Program-made: the position numbers and the translations under genes
Shown: piece by piece, positions 10,871 through 21,497 of the stretch
Layout of the letters: each line of letters opens with the position of its first letter
Numbering within the stretch: the stretch's first letter is position 1
The notes under the pieces: model-generated
Database searches by the model: none
Told to the model about the DNA's origin: nothing
The model's input: the letters and a program-made list of their open reading frames with translations, nothing else
From: Scalesia atractyloides
Taxonomy: Eukaryota > Streptophyta > Magnoliopsida > Asterales > Asteraceae
Length of the DNA: 64,000 nt
Reading direction: 5' to 3'
Assembly: GCA_947069175.1 (NCBI GenBank)
Contig: CAMTDV010000027.1
Coordinates: 39,755,369-39,819,368, forward strand

Positions 10871-11440
10871 TTGGGTTTCGGTGGTTACTACAGACGTTTC
10901 ATCGAGGATTTTCCAAGATCGCACAACCGCTTACCACTCTTACTCAGAAGGGCACCAAGTATGCTTGGGGTGAGAAACAGGAAGTAGCATTTCAATTACT
11001 GAAGCAGAAGCTTTGTAGTGCGCCCATTTTGTCCTTGCGAGAGGGGACAAATGATTTTGTGGTATATTGTGACGCTTCCATTCAGGGATTGGGATGTGTG
11101 CTCATGCAACGTGATAAGGTCATCGCGTATGCATCGCGACAGTTGAAGGTCCACGAGAAGAACTACACGACACATGACTTGGAATTGGGAGCAGTTGTGT
11201 TTGCACTTAAGATTTGGAGACACTACCTATATGGAACCAAGTGCACAATCTACACGGCTCACAAGAGCCTCCAGCATATTTTTGATCAGAAGGAGTTGAA
11301 CATGCGACAGCGTAGCTCGGTCGAACTCCTGAACGATTATGAATGTGCCATTCAGTATCACCCGGGTAAAGCTAACGTGGTAGCTGATGCCCTCAGTCGG
11401 AAGGAGCACTTGAAACCTTGTTGGGTACGAGCACTACAGT
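10871..11440 (+). pseudogene. Gypsy-B RNase H
   Basis: After a frameshift near 10915 the gypsy RNase H is readable: YCDASIQGLGCVLMQ (about 11065-11110), YASRQLKVHEKNYTTHDLE (about 11128-11185), then HHPGK-like YHPGKANVVADALSR (about 11356-11400). From 11029 to 12888 a single frame is interrupted only by four stop codons. It would remove the RNA template strand. Confidence 0.88.
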
Positions 11441-12705
11441 TAACAATTCATTTTGGGTTACCCGAACAGATACGCGACGCGCAGCTAGAAGCACTTAAGG
11501 AAGACAACATCAAGGCCGAATCTGTGGGAAGGATGGAACGCGATTGGGAAGTGAAACCGAATGGTACCCGGTATTTCATGAACCGTATATGGGTACCTCT
11601 CTACGGAAACCTCAGAAAGCTAGTTATGGACGAAGCTCACAAATCCCGATACTCTGTCCATCCTGGTTCGGATAAGATGTATCAAGACCTTAAAGCCGCG
11701 TACTGGTGGCCCAACATGAAAGCAGATATAGCCACCTACGTGAGCAAGTGTTTGACTTGTGCGAAAGTCAAGGTGGAATACCAGAAGCCATCAGGGCTAC
11801 TTCAACAACCTGAGATCCTAATGTGGAAATGGGATCAGATCTCGATGGACTTTATCACTAAACTCCCGTGAACTATTGGTGGTTGCGATACCATCGGGGT
11901 GATCGTGGATCGTCTAACTAAGTCTGTACACTTCATAGCGACCAAAGAACCAGATAAGATGGATAAGTTGACTCGCATCTACATTAAGGAAGTAGTTTCT
12001 CGGCATGGGGTGCTAACGTCCATCATTTCAGACAGAGATGCTCGTTTCACGTCCAACTTTTGGCGGTCACTTCAGAAAGTGTTGGGTACATGCTTAGATA
12101 TGAGCACAGCTTAGAACCCTCAGACGGATGGTCAAAGTGAAAGGACCATTCTGACCTTGGAGGACATGCTTCGGGCATGCGTGGTTGACTTCCGGAACAG
12201 TTGGAAAATCCATCTGCCTTTAGTGGAATTCTCGTATAACAACAGTTATTATACGAGTATTCCGGCATCACCGTTTGAAGCATTGTACGGTCGCAAATGT
12301 ATATCACCGGTCTGTTGGGCAGAAGTTGGTGACAGTCAACTCACAGGTCCTGAGTTGATACTTGAGGCTACTGAAAAGATTGTGCAAATCAGAAACCGCA
12401 TGGCAGCGGCACGGGATCGACAGAAAAGTTACGCTGATCAAAGAAGCAAACCGCTCGAATTTCAAGTTGGTGACTGTGTCCTACTGAAAGTGTCACCCTG
12501 GAAGGGTGTAATTCATTTTGGGAAACGAGGTAAACTAAATCCATGATACATAGGCCCATTTGTGATTTCGAAGCGTATCGGGCCCGTAGCTTATCAGTTA
12601 GACCTTCCTGCCGAACTCAGTGGAGTTCACAACGTTTTTCACGTGTCCAATCTGAAGAAGTGTCTATCAGATGAGACCCTAGTCATTCCATTGGATGAGA
12701 TTTAA
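11441..12705 (+). pseudogene. Gypsy-B integrase
   Basis: The HHCC zinc domain is readable from the H of EAHKS and the H of VHPGS to KCLTCAK (about 11632-11770). The DDE core has D in SMDFIT (about 11845), D in SDRDARF (about 12029) and E in GQSERT (about 12130). The GPY/F-like C-terminal part has FQVGDCVLLKVSPWKG, then YIGPF. Nonsense codons in the otherwise single frame are at 11869-11871 (TGA), 12112-12114 (TAG), 12544-12546 (TGA) and 12703-12705 (TAA). At three of them the expected residue (R, R, Q) implies a C-to-T change. Confidence 0.9.
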
Positions 12706-12888
12706 GTGGATGAGCAACTGCATTTTGTGGAACAACCTATCGAGATCATGGACCGTGAGATCAAGACTCGAAGGCACAACAAGATACCGATCGTCAAGGT
12801 TCGTTGGAACTCTAAGTGTGGACCCGAGTTCACGTGGGAAAGAGAGGACCAAATGAAAAGCAAATATCCACACCTTTTTTTCAGCTGA
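12706..12888 (+). pseudogene. Gypsy-B C-terminal chromodomain
   Basis: Downstream of the integrase, residues with EIMDREIK, IPIVKVRWN and FTWEREDQM match the chromodomain of Tekay/Del-type chromoviruses: a hydrophobic first strand, the KVRW strand, and the WE helix start. A TGA at 12886-12888 ends it. In the family this module steers integration toward particular chromatin. It is intact in itself but cut from the integrase by the TAA at 12703. Confidence 0.85.
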
Positions 12889-13064
12889 GCAGTAATCTGA
12901 TGTTACCGCCAACTGAATTTCGGGACCAAATTCTTTCAACATGGGGATGATATGACAGCCTGGGATTTCCTTGTACCATTCTAACAAACTGAACTTTTGT
13001 GCGTTGCATTCTAAACCGCGTTTACTCAATTTTTGTGACGAAAATTCTTTCAATATGGGGATAA
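12889..13064 (+). other. Gypsy-B 3' untranslated region and polypurine tract
   Basis: A short spacer ends in the purine-rich ATATGGGGATAA directly before the 3' LTR; this is the likely plus-strand primer. A near copy of the tract plus the LTR start lies at 12928-12960. Confidence 0.75.
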
Positions 13065-15717
13065 TGTGACATCCCGGTTTTTCAGGTACTTTAAACGCGC
13101 TACTTTATTGTTATTCATTCCTACGCTAATTTAATTCGGAGAATTAAATACGCGCTCGCAATAACTACGCTAACTTTAGTAATTTGGGAATACATGATTT
13201 TTGGGAGTTTTAATGGGTCGTATCTGAATTACGTGCTATGTGTTATTAGACGTTTGTGAATCTATTGCGTCATACTCCAAATACGTGATTTAATATTTTA
13301 TAAACTTCGTGTCGCGAATAATTTATTTATCAGATTATAATTATCGGTTAGTAGATTCTATTTATAAGCCGAACCGAACCAAGCCTGTGAAACGTTTCGA
13401 CTTCGCGACCAAGCAAACCCAACCCGCCACCACACACCCCTTGCGGCCCACACTCCTTCCAGCCCAAGAATAGCCCAAACTGCTCCCTGGCCTCTTATGT
13501 ATGTATACGTATGTATGCATGGGGTGTTCAAAAACAATAGCAAACCCTAAAACCCTTTCCCTTTGTGGTGTGCGACGGCAGCAACCCCCCTCCCCTCTCA
13601 AAAACAGCCCCACACCCCTCGGATCGATTCCAAGCTTGTCCCGGTTCGTTAGTTGTCATCGTTTCAAGGTTAGGGTTTAATTGTATTAAGATTCACATTA
13701 TGTTTTGTGTAGTCTTGATCATGATTATGTGCTTGTATGATATTGTTATGAAAAAGTGTTGTGGTGTATGATTAGTTCGGATGAATATGCGAATCCTTGC
13801 GGTTGTGATGATATGTTGAGTATTAAAATTGTAGGCTGCGTTTTCTTTATAAAGATCATAATATATGCTTAGGTTTTTGATATTATGAATATAGATGCAT
13901 GATAATTAAATTATAACCTGCAGCAAATCGTTATTATGGGTCGTGGTGATCATTAGGAGGGTCTCGGGTGGAGTTCTAGGGTAAAACAGTAAGTGGATGC
14001 TTAAAGACAGCCAACTTCAGTTGGCTTTAAACAAACCATTATTAATCGAAAAATTGAATTTCTGATGCCTAAAACATACGTTTTCGAAAAAACGCTTCTA
14101 AAGGCACTGGAATCATATTTTTATGAGGTCGTTTGCTATTTTTCAATTATCATTTAGTACAGCAGCTGAAGCTGCGTAATTTCTGCATAATTTGCAGGCT
14201 GTTTATCGAGTCGGATCTCATAGTCTGTTAAAGGGTTAGGTCACAAAATCTGTACAGTAACTGCATACGGGAGTTTCCGAAAATCTCCCACTGGAATTTT
14301 ATTAATCGGATGAACGATGATTTTTAAATGATTTTTCTCGTGGACTGTAGTTAGAAAGCGACGAATCTGACTGCAGCCTAGTATATTATTTTTTATAAAT
14401 AATTGGTAAAGATTTAGGATTTGAAAATTTTACACTAAATTTTACAGGCTAATTGGCACCCTCTGTAAAAAAGATTGGAATTTGTGGAACATGGGAACTA
14501 TTTTATAAAAGCTTTCGAAAACAGCCTAGTTACGAGTGTACAAGCTGAAACATGATAACTTACGTTTGTGTGTGTCTAAGTGTTGTATGAGTTATCCTGT
14601 GTTTGTGACAAGTTGATTTGGTCGTTATTTTGTATGGTGATACTTTCCATGCATGATTATGGTTTCGAATTGGTTATTACGTGTGCCGTACTGTGTGTTA
14701 GTTATGCGTAGGGTTTTGTGTCAGTGAGTTCACACACTAACTTTGAATCGGTTGACATGTTAGGACGCGATTAGCGGTTCCATCCTTTACTTCTTTTGCT
14801 ATTATCTAACCGAGAAATTTAAGGTGAGTTCGCGGCCCTATTTTATCCGGTTTTTGAACAACATGGGGAGAAACATGTAGACGCTCTACAACTCTATCTT
14901 TTACGTTATGCGAAATTAACGTCGTTAACCATTCGATAACTAAGTTAATGTTAATGTATGTTATGGTCACTAAGTACCTTTATCACGGAAGTCCTCAACC
15001 AACTCTCGGATCGTTAGTATTGAGTTAAATAGCGGGGAAATTATAGTAGTACAACTGGGCCCGACAGGCCCCGCCCGAGCTAGTCGCGCTAGCCGACCGG
15101 GAATGGTCAATGGGTGATTAATTTGGCCTAACTTTCGCCATGGTCAATGATAGACCTGGCAACACAGAGGCGACAACAGTCAGCTTCGATCGCGAACTCT
15201 TACGTGACGTAACTTTAGGCTCGCTACCTACATGTTAGCATTGAACTTATTTACGAACCAAAATTATTATTCCAGGTTAGGAATAATGGAACTATGTCGT
15301 TATTCCGGGTTAGGGATAACAGGGAAAACCAATCTTTTAAACCGAACTTGCGAACTGATAAAACCTGTGAACTCACTCTTCTTTAATGTTGACACTTTTT
15401 TCTTTGCATGTTTCTCAGGACGCTAGGAGCGCTAGGTGTACCCACTTTGCATTTGATCAAGAAATTTTTATCGAGTCTTTATTAATGATTATTTTTGGGA
15501 TTTTGGTTTTGGCGTTTATGTTGGCGCCCGTTACTTTATCTAATGCTTCCGCTAAACATTGGAACTTTGAAAATGACTATGCATGTTTACAATAAATGTT
15601 TTTGGAAAACGTTTAAATAAATCAAATAGAGTCGTTCGACATTGCTAGTGTCTGAGATTCTTGTTTGATCACACGCCTCGCGGTAATACTCCGCAAGTGG
15701 AAATTGAGGGTGTGACA
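13065..15717 (+). repeat. Gypsy-B 3' LTR
   Basis: A 2653-bp copy of 4531-7194, ending at TGTGACA before the TTCTT target duplication. It lacks a short stretch near 13323 that the 5' copy has near 4790-4815, and shows scattered substitutions. The paired hairpins are conserved at 15266-15319. Confidence 0.95.
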
Positions 15718-16068
15718 TTCTTATAGTTTCTCGAGAGGTTTGTTTTATAGTATACAGATTGTAGCAGTGTGTTGCTGAAAAGTTTGGTGAAGAGGAGTTT
15801 GATTGGCTGCATGGTAGAACCTCCTTTCTACACTGCAGACATAGTTGAAGAGTTTGAAGATTGTTATGCAAGTGTTAAACTGGAGTTTACTCAAACGCTA
15901 ATGATTTGGAGATTTGGTGATTGGATACATCAGCTTAGGGGGAGTTTGTTGCTGACAAAAGCTATTAAAGCTGAAGCTATCCAAAGCCCAATAATTTTCA
16001 AAGATGTTAAAGATTGCAAGATGACTAAAGACAAAATTGTTTAATGAAACTATTGTCAAGGGGGAGTT
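15718..16068 (+). other. Copia-A non-coding 3' region, second part, with two purine tracts
   Basis: The continuation of the Copia-A 3' region after Gypsy-B. A first CTTAGGGGGAGTTTGTT is at 15934-15950. The true polypurine tract AAGGGGGAGTT is at 16058-16068, directly before the LTR. The same pair occurs in Copia-I at 54342-54358 and 54449-54459. Confidence 0.8.
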
Positions 16069-16527
16069 TGTTGGTGCATATTTGTGACAACAGCTTTGAT
16101 TTGGTCTTTGGATATCTTGTAATTAGTAAAACGTTAAATAGTTAGTGGGTTTAGTATTGTAGTGGTTGATTAAAAGTGATTGGGCTAAACCAGACACTTT
16201 ATAGTGAGTTGTAGACCAATTGGGCCTCGAGCCATTTGTACCCCATGTGGTGAAACTCTAGCCTAGTTACAAACTTATCTCTATATAAAGAGAGCTTTGC
16301 ATTAGGGTTAAGGTTGTTCAGTGGATTAGTTAATTGCTTCATAGAGAGTTGAGAGAGAGTTTGAATTGATTATAAACACTTATGTTGGATAATCAAATTG
16401 AAGACTGGTTGAAAGTGATTGTGTTCGTGTTCTTCTTCGGTTTTCTATGAAATCAGATCTAGCGGATTCCACACTCTAGGTTAGATAGACGATTCTATGA
16501 AGATCCATACAGATCAGGGGACCTACA
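16069..16527 (+). repeat. Copia-A 3' LTR
   Basis: 459 bp, TGTTGGTGCATA to GGGGACCTACA. It is similar to the Copia-I 5' LTR (49500-49934) in start, end and the block after the TATA box. A TATA box CTATATAAAG lies at 16281-16290. The left partner LTR is outside the window, so the target duplication cannot be checked. Confidence 0.9.
16281..16290 (+). promoter_or_regulatory. TATA box in Copia-A LTR
   Basis: CTATATAAAG lies a little before the middle of the LTR. The related LTR at 49655-49664 has CTATATATAC in the same context, followed in both by GCATTAGGGTT. Confidence 0.6.
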
Positions 16528-16790
16528 TTTGCGCGTAGTAGTCAACTGTTGATGGTCGTACGTACGAAGGAGATCTCATACGCTCTTAATGTCTTACGTT
16601 TGAAAGGTTCATCCATTTGAGTTGTTCTACGTTTGATAAGTCATCCACTTTTGAGTGTTCATCTGCTAGAAGAAGTCATGCGCTTGTTTTGCTCATCCAT
16701 TTGAGTGTGTTCATCCATTCCTTGGTCAGTTGTGTGAAGTGTTATAAGTTTTCAAGTTTGTTAAGTGTTGGAACAATAGATTACGATACA
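16528..16790 (+). repeat. Copia-C leader with short repeats
   Basis: Several imperfect copies of a TTCATCCATTTGAGTG-like unit (about 16608-16720), and a GTACGTACGAAGGAG at 16553-16567 that resembles the palindromes at 17656-17773. The TCTCATACGCTCTTAA here is close to TCTCATCCGCTCTTAA at 17791-17806. Non-coding; probably LTR or leader of Copia-C. Confidence 0.4.
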
Positions 16791-16844
16791 ATGAATGCTT
16801 TTGTAGCAAGGCCAACCACAGTGGTTTAGAATATGAATGTAGAC

Positions 16845-17570
16845 AACAAAATGGGAACCACAAATATACCACCCAAATTGCTAAGAATGGAAGATTAAAT
16901 GTGGTTGGTACGAAAATATGAGAACTTTGTTCAGGAAAACAATTTTGATTCATGGATGGCTACAGAAGATGAATATTTGATTCAGAACAATGAGAATGGT
17001 TAGATTATCAAAGTAACACCAATTCCCGAGAATCAACGAGAGATTCTGGAACTTTTACAGCATAATGACTCTTGTCAATCAATCTGGTAGGCATTACATA
17101 ACAAGAATCAAGGGGAAAATTAAATGAGGAAAAGCAAAAGCTCTTTACTAAAAAAGGAATTTGATATTTTTACAATGATAAAAGGAGAAATTTTGCAACA
17201 GTTAATCGAAAGATTTCATTACCTGGTTGCTAAGATGAATAGAAATGGTATTGAAAAAGAAGATTCGGCGATAAAAGGAGAAACTTGCAACAGTTAATCG
17301 AAAGATTTCTTTACTTGGTTGCTGAGATGAATAGAATTGGTATTGAAAAAGAAGACTGGCCGTTAATGGATAAGTTAGTAGATGCTTTACCGGAGAGTGA
17401 TTGGGGTACCTATGATAGTCTAGGAACCGGCGGGATCAGACGAAAGTTTGGACGGGATAGTGCTAATTCGGTAGAATGTTATTAAGAAAAGAGTAGAAGA
17501 GGAAGTCTAATGATTCATTCATACCGAAAGAGTATACATCTTTACAAGCTGGAGAAATTGGACAACATTT
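16845..17570 (+). pseudogene. Copia-C gag, N-terminal part
   Basis: Copia gag (UBN2-type) is readable with shifts. It has NFDSWMATEDEYLI (about 16940-16985), then IPENQREILEL, then WPLMDKLVDALPESDWGTY (about 17358-17412), then LHLYKLEKLDN-like residues. A direct duplication of about 94 bp (17176-17268 and 17270-17360, both starting GATAAAAGGAGAAA) repeats the helix QQLIERF...NRNGIEKED. Several stops occur in every frame. It would be the capsid protein. Confidence 0.7.
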
Positions 17571-17893
17571 CCCCTCTTGGAACTCAAAACTTAACAAACT
17601 CCCAACATGCGATGCTATATATTGGCAATCTTCCCTCGTACAAACTGGGCATTTTACCTTTGTACAAAGTAGTTACCTTTGTACCAAGGTGCTGGTCTAC
17701 CTTCGTACGAAGGTGTTTGTTTACCTCCGTATGTAGTAACTACCTTCGTATGGAGTGACTACTTCGTATGAAGAAACATAGACACACCTCTCTCATCCGC
17801 TCTTAAGTCATGTGTACGTATCTCATCTATTTAATATGCAACAAACGCTATATTTACCCTATTCGCATAGTGTCGGACATAATATGCACCAAC
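17571..17893 (-). repeat. LTR-like fragment carrying a palindrome array
   Basis: Read on the minus strand, a sequence starting TGTTGGTGCATATTATGTCC (17893 leftwards) looks like the start of a copia LTR. The other end is not identifiable. It interrupts the gag of Copia-C, whose coding resumes by about 17900. It carries six short palindromic units at 17656-17773. It may be a truncated insertion or a rearranged piece of the host element's own LTR. Confidence 0.4.
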
Positions 17894-17899
17894 AACCAA

Positions 17900-20154
17900 C
17901 ATGTTGATTTTGCAATCAAATCCGATTGAATATGCGAGACTGAATCTAGCAAAGCTTATGAAAAGCTTGAAGTTCACAAATTAGAACATAGAAAGAAAGC
18001 TAAGATGAAGTCGGTTGCTATTCCACAAGATATTGGTTTATACTACAAAGGATCGGATTAGGTTATTGTAGTTAGTTAGAAAATTCAGACCACGTTCAAT
18101 GCTGAATCAACAGGTGGAAGTGGTTTTATTAGAAGTAGTTTAGGATATCCACAGTCTCCACAATCAATGTACAGTAGTACTGGATCTTGTTCTACACCTA
18201 AACAGACATTTCAACAATCATCAAAACAAAACAGTCACAGTTCAAACGAGACAACTGATTTTCTCTAATGTAACATAGCTGTTAATCTTTATAATTCTCA
18301 CAGGTTATATGCAACAAATGCAAAAGAGCGTATGTCTTTTCTAGCTTTTATTCTAGAATCTTATAGAAGTTTGGTAGCAAGTCGTATACAAGATATTCTA
18401 ATAACATCCTTCAAGTGTTTAAAATGTTTGTAATCATGTGAAAAATGTGCTGAGAAGGATGTAGCATACGATATGCTTAAAAAACATACTGACAAATTAT
18501 TGGAAGATCTTAAAACGATTCAAGAAGCTTATAACAATCTTCAAAAGGTGGAAAAAAATATAAAGAAATTATTCGCAAAGATCAATAAAAAATTTCCATG
18601 CTAAAAAATATTGTTTTTGATATGCAAACTGCCATCAATAATCATCTTGATGAGATAACAAATCTAAAACAAGAATTACAAAACATAAATATCGAATTAG
18701 AACGTGTTAATAAAAATTAATAAGTTACGCACCCACATCATATGTCCTAGATCATATTCTTATAAAACCTACTAGTAAGGATGAAGAAACGGGGGAAATA
18801 TCTATGGATATAACAATCACGGAATCAGGTATAAATTTTTTCCACAATCGATGTAGAGTAATTACTCTATGAAATCTCCAGATGGTGTGGACAAAGTCAT
18901 TAATGTGGAAACAAAAACTCCACTTGTGGCTGACCCGAGAGATATATTCTTACAAAACTGTTGATGTGACATATGAACAGTCTGAGGGAAATTCAGATTG
19001 TGATTCGGATGTCAGTCTATAAAAATGTGGTAGAAAAAGGGTTGAAAAATGAGTCTGAAAATGAATCTATGAAAAGTAAAGTAATCAAAAGTGAATCAAT
19101 CAAAAGTGAATCTAATAAGAATTCAGATACTGAGAGAAAATTCAAAAGCAATGAGAGGAAACTACACATTCCAAAGAGAGAAAATATTTTGTGTGACTCT
19201 GATGATATTGTTATCATGTATCAAAAGGTTGGGTGAAAAAATATATTATGGTTATGATTTTCCATTAAAGAATGTGAATGTGGCGTTAATTGCAAAGAAA
19301 TTCAAACCTGTTGAATAAGTTATTTCATAAGTAATAACGGATAAAAAAGTTGTGTCTCGAGTGAATAAAAGTTTATCAAAGAATAATAATTAGAAAAGAT
19401 TTGCTGAGACAAGTTTTTACCAATATAAGGCTTTACATAACAACAAAAACAAATTTAATCAGAATCTGAAAAACCAATCAATAAATAACAAGAAAGGTTT
19501 CATCAAGGATTGGGTTATAAAGGAAATAACTTCGGAAACAACAATTTTTATGTAAAGTCAAAATTCTTGAAAAATGTCAAGTTTTTCTAAAATATGTATG
19601 AAAGTGAAAAGGAGACTAAGTTCAGAAACCAAAGCAACAAAGAGTTTCTTGAACAAAAAGAGAAGCGAGAATGCACTAAAGGGTTCTCTTCCTACGTGAG
19701 ATATCACAGGGATAGAAGAAAATGTATCCATTGTCAAGAGATTGAACAAATTACGTGTAATTTTCCAAACAAAGGTCCTAAGCACCTTCATTCCAAAGAA
19801 CCCGAACCAATCAAATCTGTAGCACTAAAGTTTGTTCCAACACACATTTGGAAAAGAAAAATTATGGTTTTAACAAAAAAATTCAACCGATAAAATCAAA
19901 AGCTTTGAAACTAGTGAAAGTTTAGGTGTTACATTAGAAATTGTTAAATCAAAATATTATGTTAGAAAATCAGTGTTGAATAATAAAAATTGGGTTGCAA
20001 AAAAGATTGTTTCTTCTGGGACAGTTAGAAAAAGTGAAGATTAAAAAGTTAAATCTGTTGAAAGTGAATTAAAAAATGATGTCACAAAAGAGACAATATG
20101 TGAGATTAAAAATATTGTAATCGATGTTGTAAAGAATGATGTACCTGATCGAGG
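17900..20154 (+). pseudogene. Copia-C gag, C-terminal part
   Basis: Gag continues in fragments: LEHRKKAKMKSVAIPQD (about 17980-18030), a Ser/Gln-rich stretch (18120-18260), a Lys/Glu-rich coiled-coil-like stretch (about 18440-18720), more Ser/Lys/Asn-rich sequence around 18970-19240, and CIHCQEIEQITCNFP (about 19718-19762), which looks like a zinc knuckle that has lost its histidine spacing. No frame stays open for more than about 100 codons. Element D cuts it at 20154. Confidence 0.5.
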
Positions 20155-21484
20155 TGTCGCGCCCCGATCAATGATAATATTTATATACCCAAATTACTCT
20201 TAACAATGTGTTAGTGGTAGTAAGGGGTCGAACCACGAAGAGTTTGTGGTTTGTGTTCGGATGTGATTGATTTTTTATAAGATTGCCACTTTTTATGAAG
20301 CTTGCTATGCGATTAGTTAATTTCATTTGTATTGAAAAGAATGTCGGAATGATCCGACGAAATTGGTTTGACTATCTAATTACTAACTTAAAACGATTAC
20401 ACGAAACTATATTACTTGATTAAAACAATGGGTTTGAAACAAGGTTCACACCCGGTTCAACAAATGCAAGACCTAGGTTACTAACAATTTTACTTGATTC
20501 AATTGAATTTGGAATTAACAGTTTTGATATCACAAAGCTTAGGTGCCAATTGCTATCACGTATGTAATGGACCACAACACACTTTGTTACTTCGGACAAA
20601 TAATCCCTTTCGAAAGATAAAGCATAAATACACAAACTTGTTTCACAAAGTCAAATTTTATAATCATTCGACAATTTGCAAATATAGTTCAAATGCAAGA
20701 CAATTATCAATCAATTCAAAATACAATTCAAGTTGTCACAAAATCAACCAAATTCATAAAGTAACCGTAAATCTTACAAATGTCTACACAAGGGTGAAAC
20801 CTTCGGAAATTAGCCGCTCATGGCGAACGGAACTTGATCAATGGAGGACTGAGACTCAAACACGAACATCTTGAGCTTTGATGGTGATGATTAAGGTTTG
20901 GAATGGATAATGACGGTGGAAGGATTGGTGGATTGGTGAGGATGATGTGATGGATTAGGGTTAGGAAGGGTAGATGATTGATTTGGTTGGAGATAGATGG
21001 AAGAATTGGATTGAAGTTGAAGGCTAGGGTGTTCTTGGCTCCAAGATGGTTGCTTTTTGGTTCAAAATCCCGTAACTCCCACAATTTGGTCAAACAAAAC
21101 AAGATAAACCCATTCAAAATTGTAATTCTACGACTGAACAAACAGCAGGGCGTCGCCGACGGCCCATATGGGCGTCACCGACGGCCCCTAGATACTTCAC
21201 TATTTCTCCGACGTTCTAAATCACTGTGTACGACAATTTTTTGCCGACGGTCCCACTGGGCGTCGGCAACGGCCTCTCTAAAGTCTGCTTTCCTATTTTC
21301 CCATTTTGTGCTACCGGTTGATCCGTTTTTTCGTTCCGAAGCTCCAAAACGCTCCCGAATAGCTCCTTAAACTTCGTAAACCTGTAAAACACAGATCCAA
21401 TCAAAAGTAGGCTATTCGAAACTTAAAGTCACGTAAAACGTTAACTTAAACTGAATAAAAGCATCGGTTTTCAACAACGTATCA
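20155..21484 (-). repeat. Element D 3' LTR
   Basis: 1330 bp, TGTCGCGCCCCG to GTATCA on the + strand. It is near-identical over long stretches to 25574-26865; for instance a 71-codon minus-strand ORF (20420-20635) is repeated unchanged at 25840-26055, which reflects LTR identity and not a gene. Confidence 0.85.
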
Positions 21485-21497
21485 CATCCCCACACTT
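21485..21497 (-). other. Element D polypurine tract
   Basis: On the minus strand CAAGTGTGGGGATG abuts the LTR. It is preceded by TTGAGGACAAGCAAAAG, a pairing commonly seen just before the 3' LTR of Athila/Tat-type elements. It fixes the element's orientation. Confidence 0.75.

Larger units (their letters stand above)
4531..15717 (+). mobile_element. Gypsy-B: chromodomain Ty3/gypsy retrotransposon (Tekay/Del-like)
   Basis: An 11.2-kb element, complete end to end, with LTRs at 4531-7194 and 13065-15717, both TG...CA (TGTGACATCC at the start, GGGTGTGACA at the end). A 5-bp target duplication TTCTT is at 4526-4530 and 15718-15722. An initiator-Met primer-binding site follows the 5' LTR. The order inside is an extra ORF, gag, protease, RT, RNase H, integrase and chromodomain, which is the gypsy order with a C-terminal chromodomain typical of the Tekay/Del clade. 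The two LTRs are similar along their full length with scattered mismatches and a few short indels. Several nonsense codons and frameshifts make it non-autonomous. Confidence 0.95.
1..16527 (+). mobile_element. Copia-A: 3' part of a Ty1/copia retrotransposon, interrupted by Gypsy-B
   Basis: A copia element read on the + strand. Its 5' LTR and most of gag lie left of the window. Order seen: gag tail, protease, GAG-pre-integrase, integrase, RT, RNase H (the copia order, integrase before RT), a long non-coding 3' region, a polypurine tract and a 3' LTR at 16069-16527. Gypsy-B is inserted at 4530/15718 within the 3' region, so the two Copia-A parts are 1-4530 and 15718-16527. The LTR and 3' region match those of Copia-I (49500-54614), so both belong to one family. 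Many stops and frameshifts make it non-functional. The long 3' region would suit a Sirevirus-type lineage, but I rate that only as possible. Confidence 0.9.
16528..20154 (+). mobile_element. Copia-C: decayed copia gag region
   Basis: Heavily mutated + strand remnant holding a leader with short repeats, gag pieces and a possible zinc-knuckle relic. No protease, integrase or RT is visible before element D begins at 20155. Copia-A was probably inserted into its leader or LTR, but no target duplication can be shown because the left end of Copia-A is missing. Confidence 0.6.

Noticed and set aside
20420..20635. Identical 71-codon ORFs at 20420-20635 and 25840-26055
   Set aside because: They are the same position in the two LTRs of element D; identity reflects the LTR pair, not a conserved gene.
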